A stretch of DNA of 64,000 bases, from positions 2,790,001 to 2,854,000 of the forward strand of contig NZ_CP034412.1 of the NCBI RefSeq assembly GCF_006094275.1, read 5' to 3'. Positions 53,187-60,275 of this stretch are shown piece after piece (within the stretch, counting starts at the first letter, position 1; the number at the start of each line of letters is the position of its first letter). A program made the translations under genes and the position numbers. The DNA comes from Glutamicibacter creatinolyticus. GTDB taxonomy: Bacteria; Actinomycetota; Actinomycetes; Actinomycetales; Micrococcaceae. The notes below the pieces were generated by a model that worked only from the letters and a program-made list of their open reading frames with translations, searched no databases and was not told where the DNA came from.

Positions 53187-53938
53187 TGCCGCGCCCGCGC
53201 CTTGCGGGTCGCAACGACCGCGAACACCGCGAAGATCACTGCCCATAGCACCAGATTAGTCACTGGCATCCACAATGGGTCGGGGGCGAACCCGGTTTCC
53301 GGGGCCACCTCGCGCAACTGCAGGTAGCGGATCAGCGCCACGTAGCCGTACATCGGGGTGAACCGGGCAATGTCCAGCATCATGCCCTCCAGCGGCATGA
53401 ACACGTTGCCGAAGAAGGCGAAGAAGACCATCAGCCCACCGGCCAGGCCCAGTGCGGACTCGGATTTGAAGACCATGCCCACCCCGATTCCGTAGCAGGC
53501 AAAGATCAGCGAACCGCCGATGGTGATCAGGTAGCTGGCCGCCCAAATCCAGTTCTCGCTCACCTGCGCCCCGGTCGCCGCACCCAGGGCAAAGACCAGG
53601 GCCGAGGAGATCGCGGCCACCGTGGTGGCCACGAGCATCTTCGAGGAGACAAATGTCGCCGGTGGCATGCGGGTCAGCGCCACCTGGCGGCCCCAGCCCT
53701 GCATGGTTTCGGTGGCCACGGTGCCGGCAATCGCCACCGTGGAGACGGCCGCGCCGTAGGCGGCCATGGACACCATGACGTAGAACTTCACGTTGCCGAA
53801 GCCCAGTTCCTGATCCGTGTAGGAGGGGATGTTGCCAAAGAGCACGTACATGGCGCTGGGCATCAGCAGGGAGAAGACCAGGTTGTAGCCGTCGCGCAGG
53901 TGCCGGGCGAACTCGACCCGGATGTAGGTGGCGTTCAT
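53183..53938 (-). CDS. ABC-2 type transporter permease
   Basis: The 251-residue protein has six membrane segments. It begins NATYIRVEFARHLRDGYNLVFSLLMPSAMYVLFG, the ABC-2 start pattern, and has an amphipathic connecting stretch (GWGRQVALTRMPPATFVSSK). The protein is the membrane half of an exporter with the ATPase encoded upstream. Related systems remove lipid-targeting antibiotics or lipids. Both ends overlap neighbours by four bases. Confidence 0.88.
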   Translation of the reverse strand: MNATYIRVEFARHLRDGYNLVFSLLMPSAMYVLFGNIPSYTDQELGFGNVKFYVMVSMAAYGAAVSTVAIAGTVATETMQGWGRQVALTRMPPATFVSSKMLVATTVAAISSALVFALGAATGAQVSENWIWAASYLITIGGSLIFACYGIGVGMVFKSESALGLAGGLMVFFAFFGNVFMPLEGMMLDIARFTPMYGYVALIRYLQLREVAPETGFAPDPLWMPVTNLVLWAVIFAVFAVVATRKARARQ

Positions 53939-54852
53939 GATGCGTCCTGCGTGAGGTGAATGAAGGCTTCCTCCAGACTGGGCGCGGTGATCTCCAGGTC
54001 ATAGGCCCCGCACTCGGTCAGCAGAAGGCGGGCAAAAGCGTCCGAGTCCTGGCAGCGGAAGATGGCGCGAAGGCCGTTGCGCTCCTCCAGCCGCACCTGG
54101 CCTGCACCGTTTAGTGCGTGGTCAATCGATGCGGCGGTGGGCAGGGTCGCCACGACCTTGCGCCCGGAGATCATCTGGCGCAGCTGTTCGGTGGCGCCGT
54201 CGGCAACCACCTGGCCGTGGGCCATCAGCACCGTGCGTTCGGCAAAGTTTTGCGCCTCTTCCAGATAGTGGGTGGCAAAGATGATGGTGCGCCCCTCGGT
54301 GGCCTCGGCCCGCATGGTTTGCCAGAAGTCACGCCGGGCCCGCACATCCATGCCGGCGGTCGGCTCGTCCAGGATCAGCACATCCGGGTCGGGCAGCAGG
54401 GCCAGGGCGAACTTGATGCGCTGCTGTTCACCGCCGGAGCATTTGCCGACCCGCCGCTTGCCGATGGCGTCCAGGCCAGTGCGCTGTATGACCGCTTCAA
54501 CCCGTTCGGTCATCCGGTGCATGGAGGCGATGACCGTGATCGTTTCGCGTACCGTCATGTCCCGCAGCAGCCCTCCGGTCTGCATGACCGCCGAGACCCG
54601 TCCGCTCTTGACCGCGCGGTGCGGGTCCAGACCCAGCACGCAGGCAGTGCCGCTGGTTGGCGGGGTGAGCCCGAGGATCATGTCCACCGTGGTGGTCTTG
54701 CCCGCGCCGTTGGGGCCCAGCAGCGCGACGATCTGCCCGGTGGGGATCACCAAATCCAGGTCCCTGACCGCCTCGACGCGGGTGCCGCCGGCGCTGAAGG
54801 TCTTGCCCAACCCCTGCAGGGTGACGGCGTCGGCTTTCGTCAGTGTTTGCAT
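53935..54852 (-). CDS. ABC transporter ATP-binding protein (export type)
   Basis: The 305-residue ATPase has Walker A GPNGAGKTT (46-54), the Q-loop region, signature CSGGEQQR, Walker B DVLILDEPTAGMD and H-loop ATHYLEEA. A C-terminal accessory domain of about 80 residues follows, typical of drug-export ATPases (DrrA/CcmA type). ATG 54852 is chosen with GGGAAAC upstream; the reading from 54882 is less likely. It is the first gene of the ABC-HK-RR operon. Confidence 0.92.
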   Translation of the reverse strand: MQTLTKADAVTLQGLGKTFSAGGTRVEAVRDLDLVIPTGQIVALLGPNGAGKTTTVDMILGLTPPTSGTACVLGLDPHRAVKSGRVSAVMQTGGLLRDMTVRETITVIASMHRMTERVEAVIQRTGLDAIGKRRVGKCSGGEQQRIKFALALLPDPDVLILDEPTAGMDVRARRDFWQTMRAEATEGRTIIFATHYLEEAQNFAERTVLMAHGQVVADGATEQLRQMISGRKVVATLPTAASIDHALNGAGQVRLEERNGLRAIFRCQDSDAFARLLLTECGAYDLEITAPSLEEAFIHLTQDAS

Positions 54853-54897
54853 GTTTCCCAGTCTGGTTTGGGCGGGCGGCAACGCGAAGAGCCAAAA

Positions 54898-54926
54898 GTC
54901 ATGAGCTGGGCATGACGAATGTCATG
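54898..54926. promoter_or_regulatory. Repeated GTCATG/CATGAC half-sites upstream of the ABC operon
   Basis: Three copies of one hexamer occur: GTCATG (54898-54903), CATGAC (54911-54916) and GTCATG (54921-54926). They form inverted pairs centred about 12 and 10 bases apart, 46-74 bases before the ATPase start. NarL/DesR-type regulators bind such paired TCAT/ATGA half-sites, so autoregulation is likely. Confidence 0.55.
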
Positions 54927-55014
54927 GGGCGGCATCGCGTCTAGCGCCGGCGGGGGCGGTGATTTCGCTCAATTGGCTGGGAAACTCTCAGAATAATCCC
55001 GTAATCTTCTTACC

Positions 55015-55770
55015 GTGCCTGATCTTTCTTCCCTAGCCTCTTTTGCATCCCAGGGCGGCGTACTGCCGCTGGGTGCCGCGTTTCTGCCTGACTGGCTGAA
55101 CCCTGCCGTATTCCTGAACGACCCTGCCCTCGGCCCCTGGGTGCTGCTGCTGGTGTGCGGCATCGTATTCGCCGAAACCGGCCTTTTGGTCGGCTTCTTC
55201 CTGCCCGGGGACTCCATGCTGTTCACGGTGGGAATGCTCATTGCCACCGGAACCATTCACATCCCGTTGTGGCTGTTCTGCCTGGCGATTTTCGTCTGTG
55301 CCTTCGCCGGTGACCAGACCGGTTACATGATCGGCAAGAAGACGGGGCCCGCGATCTTCAAACGCGAGGACTCCCGCTTCTTCTCGCAGTCCAATGTCCG
55401 GCGTGCCCACGACTTCTTTGAGCGCTTTGGCGGCCGTGCTGTGGTCCTGGCCCGTTTCGTGCCGGTGGTGCGCACGTTCGTCCCGGTCATCGCCGGTGTG
55501 GCGAAGATGAAGCACAGCACCTTTGTGTGGTTCAACCTTCTCGGTGCCCTGCTCTGGGGCGTCGGGGTGACCATGCTGGGCTACTGGCTGGGACAGATCG
55601 AGTGGATCGAGCAGAACATCGACCTGATCTTCATCCTGATCGTTTTCATCTCGATCATCCCGATCGTTTTCGAGTTGGTCAAGGCATCGATGACCGCGCG
55701 GAAGAACGCCAAGGCCGAGAGCCAGGATGCTCCGGCTCAGGAATCCCGCTCGAACTCCACCAACAACTAG
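55015..55770 (+). CDS. DedA-family (SNARE-associated-like) membrane protein
   Basis: The 251-residue protein has a re-entrant loop and four to five helices. Landmarks are FAETGLLVGFFLPGDSMLFTVGML near residues 50-75, DQTGYMIGKKTG, FFERFGGRAVVLARFVPVVRTFVPVIAGVAKM (the conserved arginine motif) and LLGALLWGVGVTMLGYWLG. DedA proteins are linked to recycling of undecaprenyl phosphate and membrane homeostasis. The start is probably leaderless: TAATCT (55002-55007) is seven bases before GTG 55015. Confidence 0.88.
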   Translation: MPDLSSLASFASQGGVLPLGAAFLPDWLNPAVFLNDPALGPWVLLLVCGIVFAETGLLVGFFLPGDSMLFTVGMLIATGTIHIPLWLFCLAIFVCAFAGDQTGYMIGKKTGPAIFKREDSRFFSQSNVRRAHDFFERFGGRAVVLARFVPVVRTFVPVIAGVAKMKHSTFVWFNLLGALLWGVGVTMLGYWLGQIEWIEQNIDLIFILIVFISIIPIVFELVKASMTARKNAKAESQDAPAQESRSNSTNN

Positions 55771-55836
55771 ATCACCACGGCTGCCGGGCATCCTGCGTCC
55801 GGGGAACCGCCTGCGGGGCTCCCGGCGCAGGGAGGG

Positions 55837-56193
55837 CTAGGCAGAACGGCGGCGGAACTGTCCGCCGCCCCATTGCACGCCGCGGCGCATCAACCACTGG
55901 TCACAGGGTTGGATGCAGCCGCGGCGTACTCCGTGGCAGACAATGTCGGCGGCATCATCCAACAGCCGGGCCGTGGCCGCACCGGCCGGGCGTACCGCGT
56001 TCATCAACACCTCGCAGTCACAGTACGCACCAAGCAGATTGATCTTGCGTTCCAGGGCAGTGGCGCGTGGTGCCGCGGTGTTCCGGTAGTGGATGAGGAA
56101 CCGCAGCGTGCAATCGCAGTCAAAGTCCCGGGCCATTCGGTACAAAAAGCAGATCAGACATTCGTGGTCCACGGGTTCGGGCAGATCCGACAT
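55837..56193 (-). CDS. DUF2695-like Cys-rich small protein
   Basis: The 118-residue protein has HECLICFLYRMARDFDCDCTLRFLIHY followed by LLGAYCDCEVLMNA, matching DUF2695-type proteins (CDxTLR...GGYCDCEVL). Eight cysteines, several as CxxC or CDCx, suggest zinc or FeS binding. AAAGGAG precedes the ATG. Function is unknown and neighbours give no hint. Confidence 0.65.
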   Translation of the reverse strand: MSDLPEPVDHECLICFLYRMARDFDCDCTLRFLIHYRNTAAPRATALERKINLLGAYCDCEVLMNAVRPAGAATARLLDDAADIVCHGVRRGCIQPCDQWLMRRGVQWGGGQFRRRSA

Positions 56194-56324
56194 GTCGGCT
56201 CCTTTACTGCTGGAGGGATCAGGTCCCTGCCAGCTTCACCGCTTCACGCCCGCGCCGCGGCCAGTCGCCGCCGGTTTGTGGACAACCACCCGCAATGGGT
56301 CTCTTGCCTACAAATCCCAGTTGA

Positions 56325-57515
56325 CTAACCTACATGCCTTGCAAGGAATGCTTCGACGCGGTCCAGCGCTTCGGCCACGCGCTCATACCCGGCGGCAAAG
56401 GACAGCCTGATGTACTGGTGCCCTGCAAAGGGATCAAAATCGCCGCCCGGGGTCAGGGCCACTCCCGCCTCCTGCAAGAGGACGGCGCAGTAGTCCGAGG
56501 CCGTTTCAAATTCGGCCAACACCTCCTGGGCGAGCTTCCCGTAAAGGTAGAACGCTCCGTCGGCAGGGGCCGCCTGGCTAATGCCGAGCTTGTGCAGCCC
56601 CTCCAGGACCAGGGCGCGGGTCCGGGCGAACTCCGCCACCCGTTCCTCGGCCTCCCGGTAGCTGGATTCCTCGAATGCCGCGAGCACCGCCTGCTGTGCC
56701 GTGGCCGGGGCGCACAGCGCTAGGTTTGAGGCCAGCGCATCCACGGCCTCGACCAGGTCGTCGGGCACCAGCATCCAGCCCAGCCGCCAGCCGGTCATGC
56801 CCCAGTATTTGGAGAAGGAAGAAACAACGATGGCGCTGTCCGAATACTTCCAGGCGGTCTGCGAACGACGCTCGGGGTCAAACTCGATGCCGTGGTAGAT
56901 CTCGTCGCTGACCAGCCGCACCCCCTGCTCGTGGCACCAGCTGGCAAGCTGGTCCAATTCGGCTTCGGAGAACATGGTGCCGGTCGGGTTGTTCGGTGAG
57001 GCGATGATCAGCCCGTCCAGTCGTCCGTGTTCGGCCCGGGCCTTTTCCAACAGTTCGACACTGGGTTGGAAACGTTCGGCCGGCCCGGTGGGCAGATCCA
57101 CGACTGTTAGCCCCAACGCCTGCAGGATGTTGGCGTAGGCCGGATATCCGGGCCGCGCCAGCGCGACCACGTCTCCCTGGTCAAAGGCGGCTAGGAACGC
57201 CAGCTGGAAGGCTCCGGAGGAGCCGGTGGTCATCACCACGTTCTCCACCGGCACCGGCACCGCGTACTGGCGGTGGTAGTGCCCGGCCACCGCTTGGCGG
57301 GTGGAGGTCAGGCCGCGGGCGGGGGTATAGCCAAATTCCTGGTGTTCGCCGTGCAATGCGGCGGCCCGGTCGTTCACGGCCCCGGGGGCGCCGCCACCGG
57401 GTTCGCCAACGCACAAGGAGATCACGTCCTGGCCGTGGGCGCGCAACACCGCCACCTGCTCGACAATCTTCATGACTTCAAAGCCCGGAACCTGGGCGCG
57501 GCGGGAAACCTTCAT
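56325..57515 (-). CDS. Class I/II PLP-dependent aminotransferase
   Basis: The 396-residue fold-type I enzyme begins MKVSRRAQVPGFEVMKIVEQVAVLRAHGQDVISLCVGEP. It has SPNNPTGTMFSEAELD, VSDEIYHGIEF and the PLP lysine in SSFSKYWGMTGWRLGW. The C-terminus has DGAFYLYG and YIRLSFAA. It resembles AspC/AlaT-like transaminases; the amino-donor specificity is unclear. The start is at 57515, overlapping the AhpD-like gene by ATGA. Confidence 0.87.
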   Translation of the reverse strand: MKVSRRAQVPGFEVMKIVEQVAVLRAHGQDVISLCVGEPGGGAPGAVNDRAAALHGEHQEFGYTPARGLTSTRQAVAGHYHRQYAVPVPVENVVMTTGSSGAFQLAFLAAFDQGDVVALARPGYPAYANILQALGLTVVDLPTGPAERFQPSVELLEKARAEHGRLDGLIIASPNNPTGTMFSEAELDQLASWCHEQGVRLVSDEIYHGIEFDPERRSQTAWKYSDSAIVVSSFSKYWGMTGWRLGWMLVPDDLVEAVDALASNLALCAPATAQQAVLAAFEESSYREAEERVAEFARTRALVLEGLHKLGISQAAPADGAFYLYGKLAQEVLAEFETASDYCAVLLQEAGVALTPGGDFDPFAGHQYIRLSFAAGYERVAEALDRVEAFLARHVG

Positions 57516-57997
57516 TTCTTGGCCTGCACCTTGAATTCGCGCGGGCGCACCGGGTGGCGGGAGAGGATGGAGATGCGGTTGAACGCATTCATGGAGATGG
57601 CCAGCCACTGGATGACGGAGAACTCCTCGTCGCTGAGCACCATTCGGGCGCTGGCCAGTGCGGCGACCCGCTCGTCATGGCACGGCAGCTCCGTCGCGGC
57701 TTCGGCGATGACCAGGGCGGCGCGTTCGCGCTCGTCAAAAAGATCCGCGTCCTCCCACACCCCCAGCAGGGCGATGCGCTGCATGCTCTCCCCGGCCTCC
57801 AGGGCGCGGCGGGTGTGCAGGTCCAGGCAGTAGGAACACCCGTTGATCTGTGAAACCCGCAGGTTCACCAGTTCTGCCAAGCGGGCGCCAATGCCGGCCT
57901 TGCGGTACGACTCCCCCAGCTGCTCGGAGAAGGCGACGATGGAGCGCCACAGCTCGGGATTGGACTTGTCCAGGAACAGCGGATCAGAAACAGCCAT
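57512..57997 (-). CDS. AhpD-like carboxymuconolactone decarboxylase family protein
   Basis: The 161-residue all-helical protein has the redox/proton-relay motif Cys54-S-Y-Cys57 with His61 (NGCSYCLDLHTRRAL), and the N-terminal LAELVNLRVSQIN helix. Family members act as peroxidase partners (AhpD) or decarboxylases. This one is of the shorter 'peroxidase-related' or YnjA-like type. It is translationally coupled to the aminotransferase downstream. Confidence 0.85.
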   Translation of the reverse strand: MAVSDPLFLDKSNPELWRSIVAFSEQLGESYRKAGIGARLAELVNLRVSQINGCSYCLDLHTRRALEAGESMQRIALLGVWEDADLFDERERAALVIAEAATELPCHDERVAALASARMVLSDEEFSVIQWLAISMNAFNRISILSRHPVRPREFKVQAKK

Positions 57998-58040
57998 AAG
58001 CCGAGTCTAGTATGCGCCCCCGCTCCCCGAGCCAGCGGAT

Positions 58041-58078
58041 GCCGGCGGGCCGTGCCGGTTCCGGCACGGCCCGCCGGC
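58041..58078 (-). terminator. Terminator downstream of cueP-like gene
   Basis: A perfect 18-pair GC palindrome (58041-58058 with 58061-58078) lies about 60 bases past the cueP-like stop on its strand. Confidence 0.7.
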
Positions 58079-58136
58079 GTGAGTCCCCAATTTCCTTTCG
58101 CTCCCGGTCAGCGTGCGACTGCCCGGGTCCGAGGGG

Positions 58137-58778
58137 CTAGGTCAGCTGCAAGGTGGTCAGGCAGGTCGCGTCCTCATCGGAGACCGTGGAAATGTTGGTC
58201 GTTCCGCTCTTGCCCTGTGCCTCGACCGTCAGAGTCCCCTCCATGCCGCGTGGCAGCCAGAGCCCCACAAATCCGTTGTCGAAGGTTTGCATGGATTCGT
58301 CCACGAGCTTCTGCCCGGTCTTGTTGTCGGTGACGGTGACCTTCACGTCGGAGTTCTGCATCTCCCCCAGGCAGGTGGTCAGGCTGTGGAAGTGGCAGTC
58401 GTGGGTCTGCTGCTGGTAGGGGGCGAAGGACAGGTAGAACTTGTCCTCCGGCATCGGCAGGGTGACTTCCTGCTGGTCATCCATGAGAACCAGTCCCGCG
58501 GGCCGCACCGAGGCGATCAGGCTTTGGCTGCGTTCGCTCACCGGCAGGGCATCCAGCCGGTCGATGATCTGGGTGGTGTTCAATCCGTCGAGCCCCTGGG
58601 CGGTCAGGAACTGCTGCGTGGAGTCGGCGGCCTGCACGCTGGTGGTGGGGGCCGGTTCCGGGGTGCTGCTGCACCCGTTCAGGGCCAGCGCCCCCACGGC
58701 GAGCACTCCTAGGACACGGGCTGTGTGTCCGGTGGCGGTGCGGTGGCGGGTGTGCTTGGTTGTTGTCGGCTTTGCCAT
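58137..58778 (-). CDS. CueP-like copper-binding lipoprotein
   Basis: The 213-residue protein has a long basic N-region, a hydrophobic core and lipobox ALNGC (Cys36), so it is predicted to be membrane-anchored outside the cell. The mature part has the CueP-type motif THDCHFHSLTTCLGEM with two Cys and two His in a copper-site arrangement, and LPRGMEGTLTVEAQG near the end. CueP stores or delivers copper in the periplasm of Salmonella; actinobacterial homologues are lipoproteins. It lies downstream of the DUF305 gene in a copper gene cluster. Confidence 0.8.
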   Translation of the reverse strand: MAKPTTTKHTRHRTATGHTARVLGVLAVGALALNGCSSTPEPAPTTSVQAADSTQQFLTAQGLDGLNTTQIIDRLDALPVSERSQSLIASVRPAGLVLMDDQQEVTLPMPEDKFYLSFAPYQQQTHDCHFHSLTTCLGEMQNSDVKVTVTDNKTGQKLVDESMQTFDNGFVGLWLPRGMEGTLTVEAQGKSGTTNISTVSDEDATCLTTLQLT

Positions 58779-58799
58779 GGTGGTTCCTCGTGCTGGGGT

Positions 58800-58826
58800 G
58801 CGCGGTGGGCCAGGGGCCCACCGCGC
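58800..58826. terminator. Hairpin between DUF305 and cueP-like genes
   Basis: A perfect 12-pair stem (58800-58811 with 58815-58826) with an AGG loop lies just past the DUF305 stop. A T7 run on the opposite strand follows at 58840-58846. Confidence 0.6.
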
Positions 58827-58855
58827 GTGGAGTGGAGTGTTTTTTTGGGGGTCGG

Positions 58856-59443
58856 TTACAGGCCGGCCAGCATGTCCTTCATCTGCTGGATTTCGGCCTG
58901 CTGATCGTTGACGACCTGTTCGGCCATATCGATGGCCGGTTGGTAGGACCCGTCGCGAATCTGGTCCTCGGCCATGGTCACGGCCCCCTCGTGGTGGGCA
59001 ATCATCTGCTCAAGGAACAGCTTGGAGGCGTCCACCCCTTCGGTTTCCTGCAGGGCCTGCAGGTCTTCCTCGCTCATCATCCCGTCCCCGTGGCCCATGT
59101 CGTGCATGTTGTGGGACTCTTCCACGCCCCACTCCTGCTGCCAGGACTGCAGTTTCTCGATTTCCGGGCCCTGGGCTTCCTTGATCTGCTCGGCCAGGTT
59201 GGTCACCTGCGTGTCGATGCCCTGCTTGGCCAGGACGATGTCGCTCATTTCGATGGCCTGTTCGTGGTGAACGCTCATCATCGCGGCAAAGGACTTGTCC
59301 GCGTCGTTAACGCTTGCTGCCGGGGCGGAGGTGGCGGTCTGCTCCGGGGTGGCCCCCGGGTCCTGATCCTGGGTGGCGCACCCGACCAGCACTGGGGCAA
59401 GGCCCAGGCTCAGGGCAGCAAGAACGGCAGTTGGCTTCTTCAT
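58856..59443 (-). CDS. DUF305-family lipoprotein (CopM-like)
   Basis: The 195-residue lipoprotein (lipobox VLVGC, Cys22) has the duplicated helical-bundle motif of DUF305: MMSVHHEQAIEMS in the first half and MIAHHEGAVTMAEDQI in the second. A Met/His-rich loop (HNMHDMGHGDGMM) lies between. The paired HH..A motifs and Met/His loop suit Cu(I)/Cu(II) binding, as shown for cyanobacterial CopM. Position between CueP-like and CopB-type genes supports a copper role. Confidence 0.87.
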   Translation of the reverse strand: MKKPTAVLAALSLGLAPVLVGCATQDQDPGATPEQTATSAPAASVNDADKSFAAMMSVHHEQAIEMSDIVLAKQGIDTQVTNLAEQIKEAQGPEIEKLQSWQQEWGVEESHNMHDMGHGDGMMSEEDLQALQETEGVDASKLFLEQMIAHHEGAVTMAEDQIRDGSYQPAIDMAEQVVNDQQAEIQQMKDMLAGL

Positions 59444-59562
59444 GTGGGTTTTCTCCGTGATTTCGCATCGCTGAGGGCACGAACGGATCGAAAGTCCGCG
59501 TGCCGGGGAATGGGTTTTCGACTCCCGCCGGAAGCGCAGGAAGGCGCGCGGGAGCCTGCCGA

Positions 59563-60018
59563 TCAGGTGCGGCTAATACACAACGCGTGCAGCGATGGGC
59601 TTGGCCGGAAGCGCCGTGCCCGGAGGCGGTACCCTGGTCCTGCCCGGCAGAAACCGATGCGGCGGGCCCAGAAGGCTGGCAGCACGCCGAGGGTGAGGAA
59701 AAGCAGCAGCAGCGCGGCGACACAGGCGGCGCTCACCACCTGCTGGTCACCGCTTTTCTGGCATTCGGCGCATCCCACGGCAGAGGTATCGGCCAACAGA
59801 TGCTGGTTGTCAGTGGCCGCCGGCGTCTGTGCCACCTGCCCGGCGGCGGTGAAGGGATGGGCCTCATGGGCAGGTGCGGTGCCGTGCAGGTTCAATCCAT
59901 GCATCAGCAGCAAACCCACCACGACGGCCGCGGCCAGCAGAATCCCACGCAACATGCCGGGCAGGGTGCCGGGCACCGAAGGCGCCGGCGGCTGCCGCAG
60001 GACGGGTGGGATGCTCAT
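59563..60018 (-). CDS. DUF6153-like small membrane protein
   Basis: The 151-residue protein has two hydrophobic helices (GILLAAAVVVGLLLMHGLNLHG and AACVAALLLLFLTLGVLPAFW) separated by a His/Cys-containing outer loop (HEAHPF, GCAECQ). The LLMHGL motif is characteristic of DUF6153-type proteins found next to copper genes. ATG 60018 has TAGAAT eight bases upstream and no ribosome site, suggesting a leaderless start. It is divergent from the copB promoter. Confidence 0.65.
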   Translation of the reverse strand: MSIPPVLRQPPAPSVPGTLPGMLRGILLAAAVVVGLLLMHGLNLHGTAPAHEAHPFTAAGQVAQTPAATDNQHLLADTSAVGCAECQKSGDQQVVSAACVAALLLLFLTLGVLPAFWARRIGFCRAGPGYRLRARRFRPSPSLHALCISRT

Positions 60019-60143
60019 ATTTGCAGATTCTAGCCACACGGACTGTGAGCCCCCTAAGCAGTGAAGTTCCGTCTTCACGCCGGCGCGTGGGCTGACAGGG
60101 GCCTTGTCTGTTCCTGATGATTCGCTCACCCTCAGTGGATTTA

Positions 60144-60163
60144 ATACCCCTAGGGGGTATAAT
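60144..60163 (+). promoter_or_regulatory. CsoR-like operator overlapping the copB promoter
   Basis: ATACCCC-TAG-GGGGTAT (60144-60160) is a perfect inverted repeat of the CsoR type. A consensus -10, TATAAT, occupies 60158-60163 and so shares three bases with the operator. Copper-bound CsoR would release it and allow transcription. Confidence 0.75.
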
Positions 60164-60170
60164 CTCGGGT

Positions 60171-60275
60171 GTGGTGGAGGAAAAGAAAAGCACTCAAGCC
60201 GCCACCGGCAGCTCTAACCAGGACGGGCAACCACAACCCATGGTTTCCACAGCGAACGCGAAAGGGGCATCATGA
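60171..60275 (+). CDS. Probable leaderless 34-residue leader ORF coupled to copB
   Basis: GTG 60171 lies seven bases after the TATAAT box, exactly where a leaderless start would be. The frame runs 34 codons (starts V-V-E-E-K-K-S-T-Q-A-A, Gln/Ser/Ala-rich, no Cys or His) and its TGA (60273-60275) overlaps the copB ATG as ATGA. It may be a translated leader that couples copB expression to transcription, or a small protein. It is too short for database-type recognition by eye. Confidence 0.5.
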   Translation: MVEEKKSTQAATGSSNQDGQPQPMVSTANAKGAS

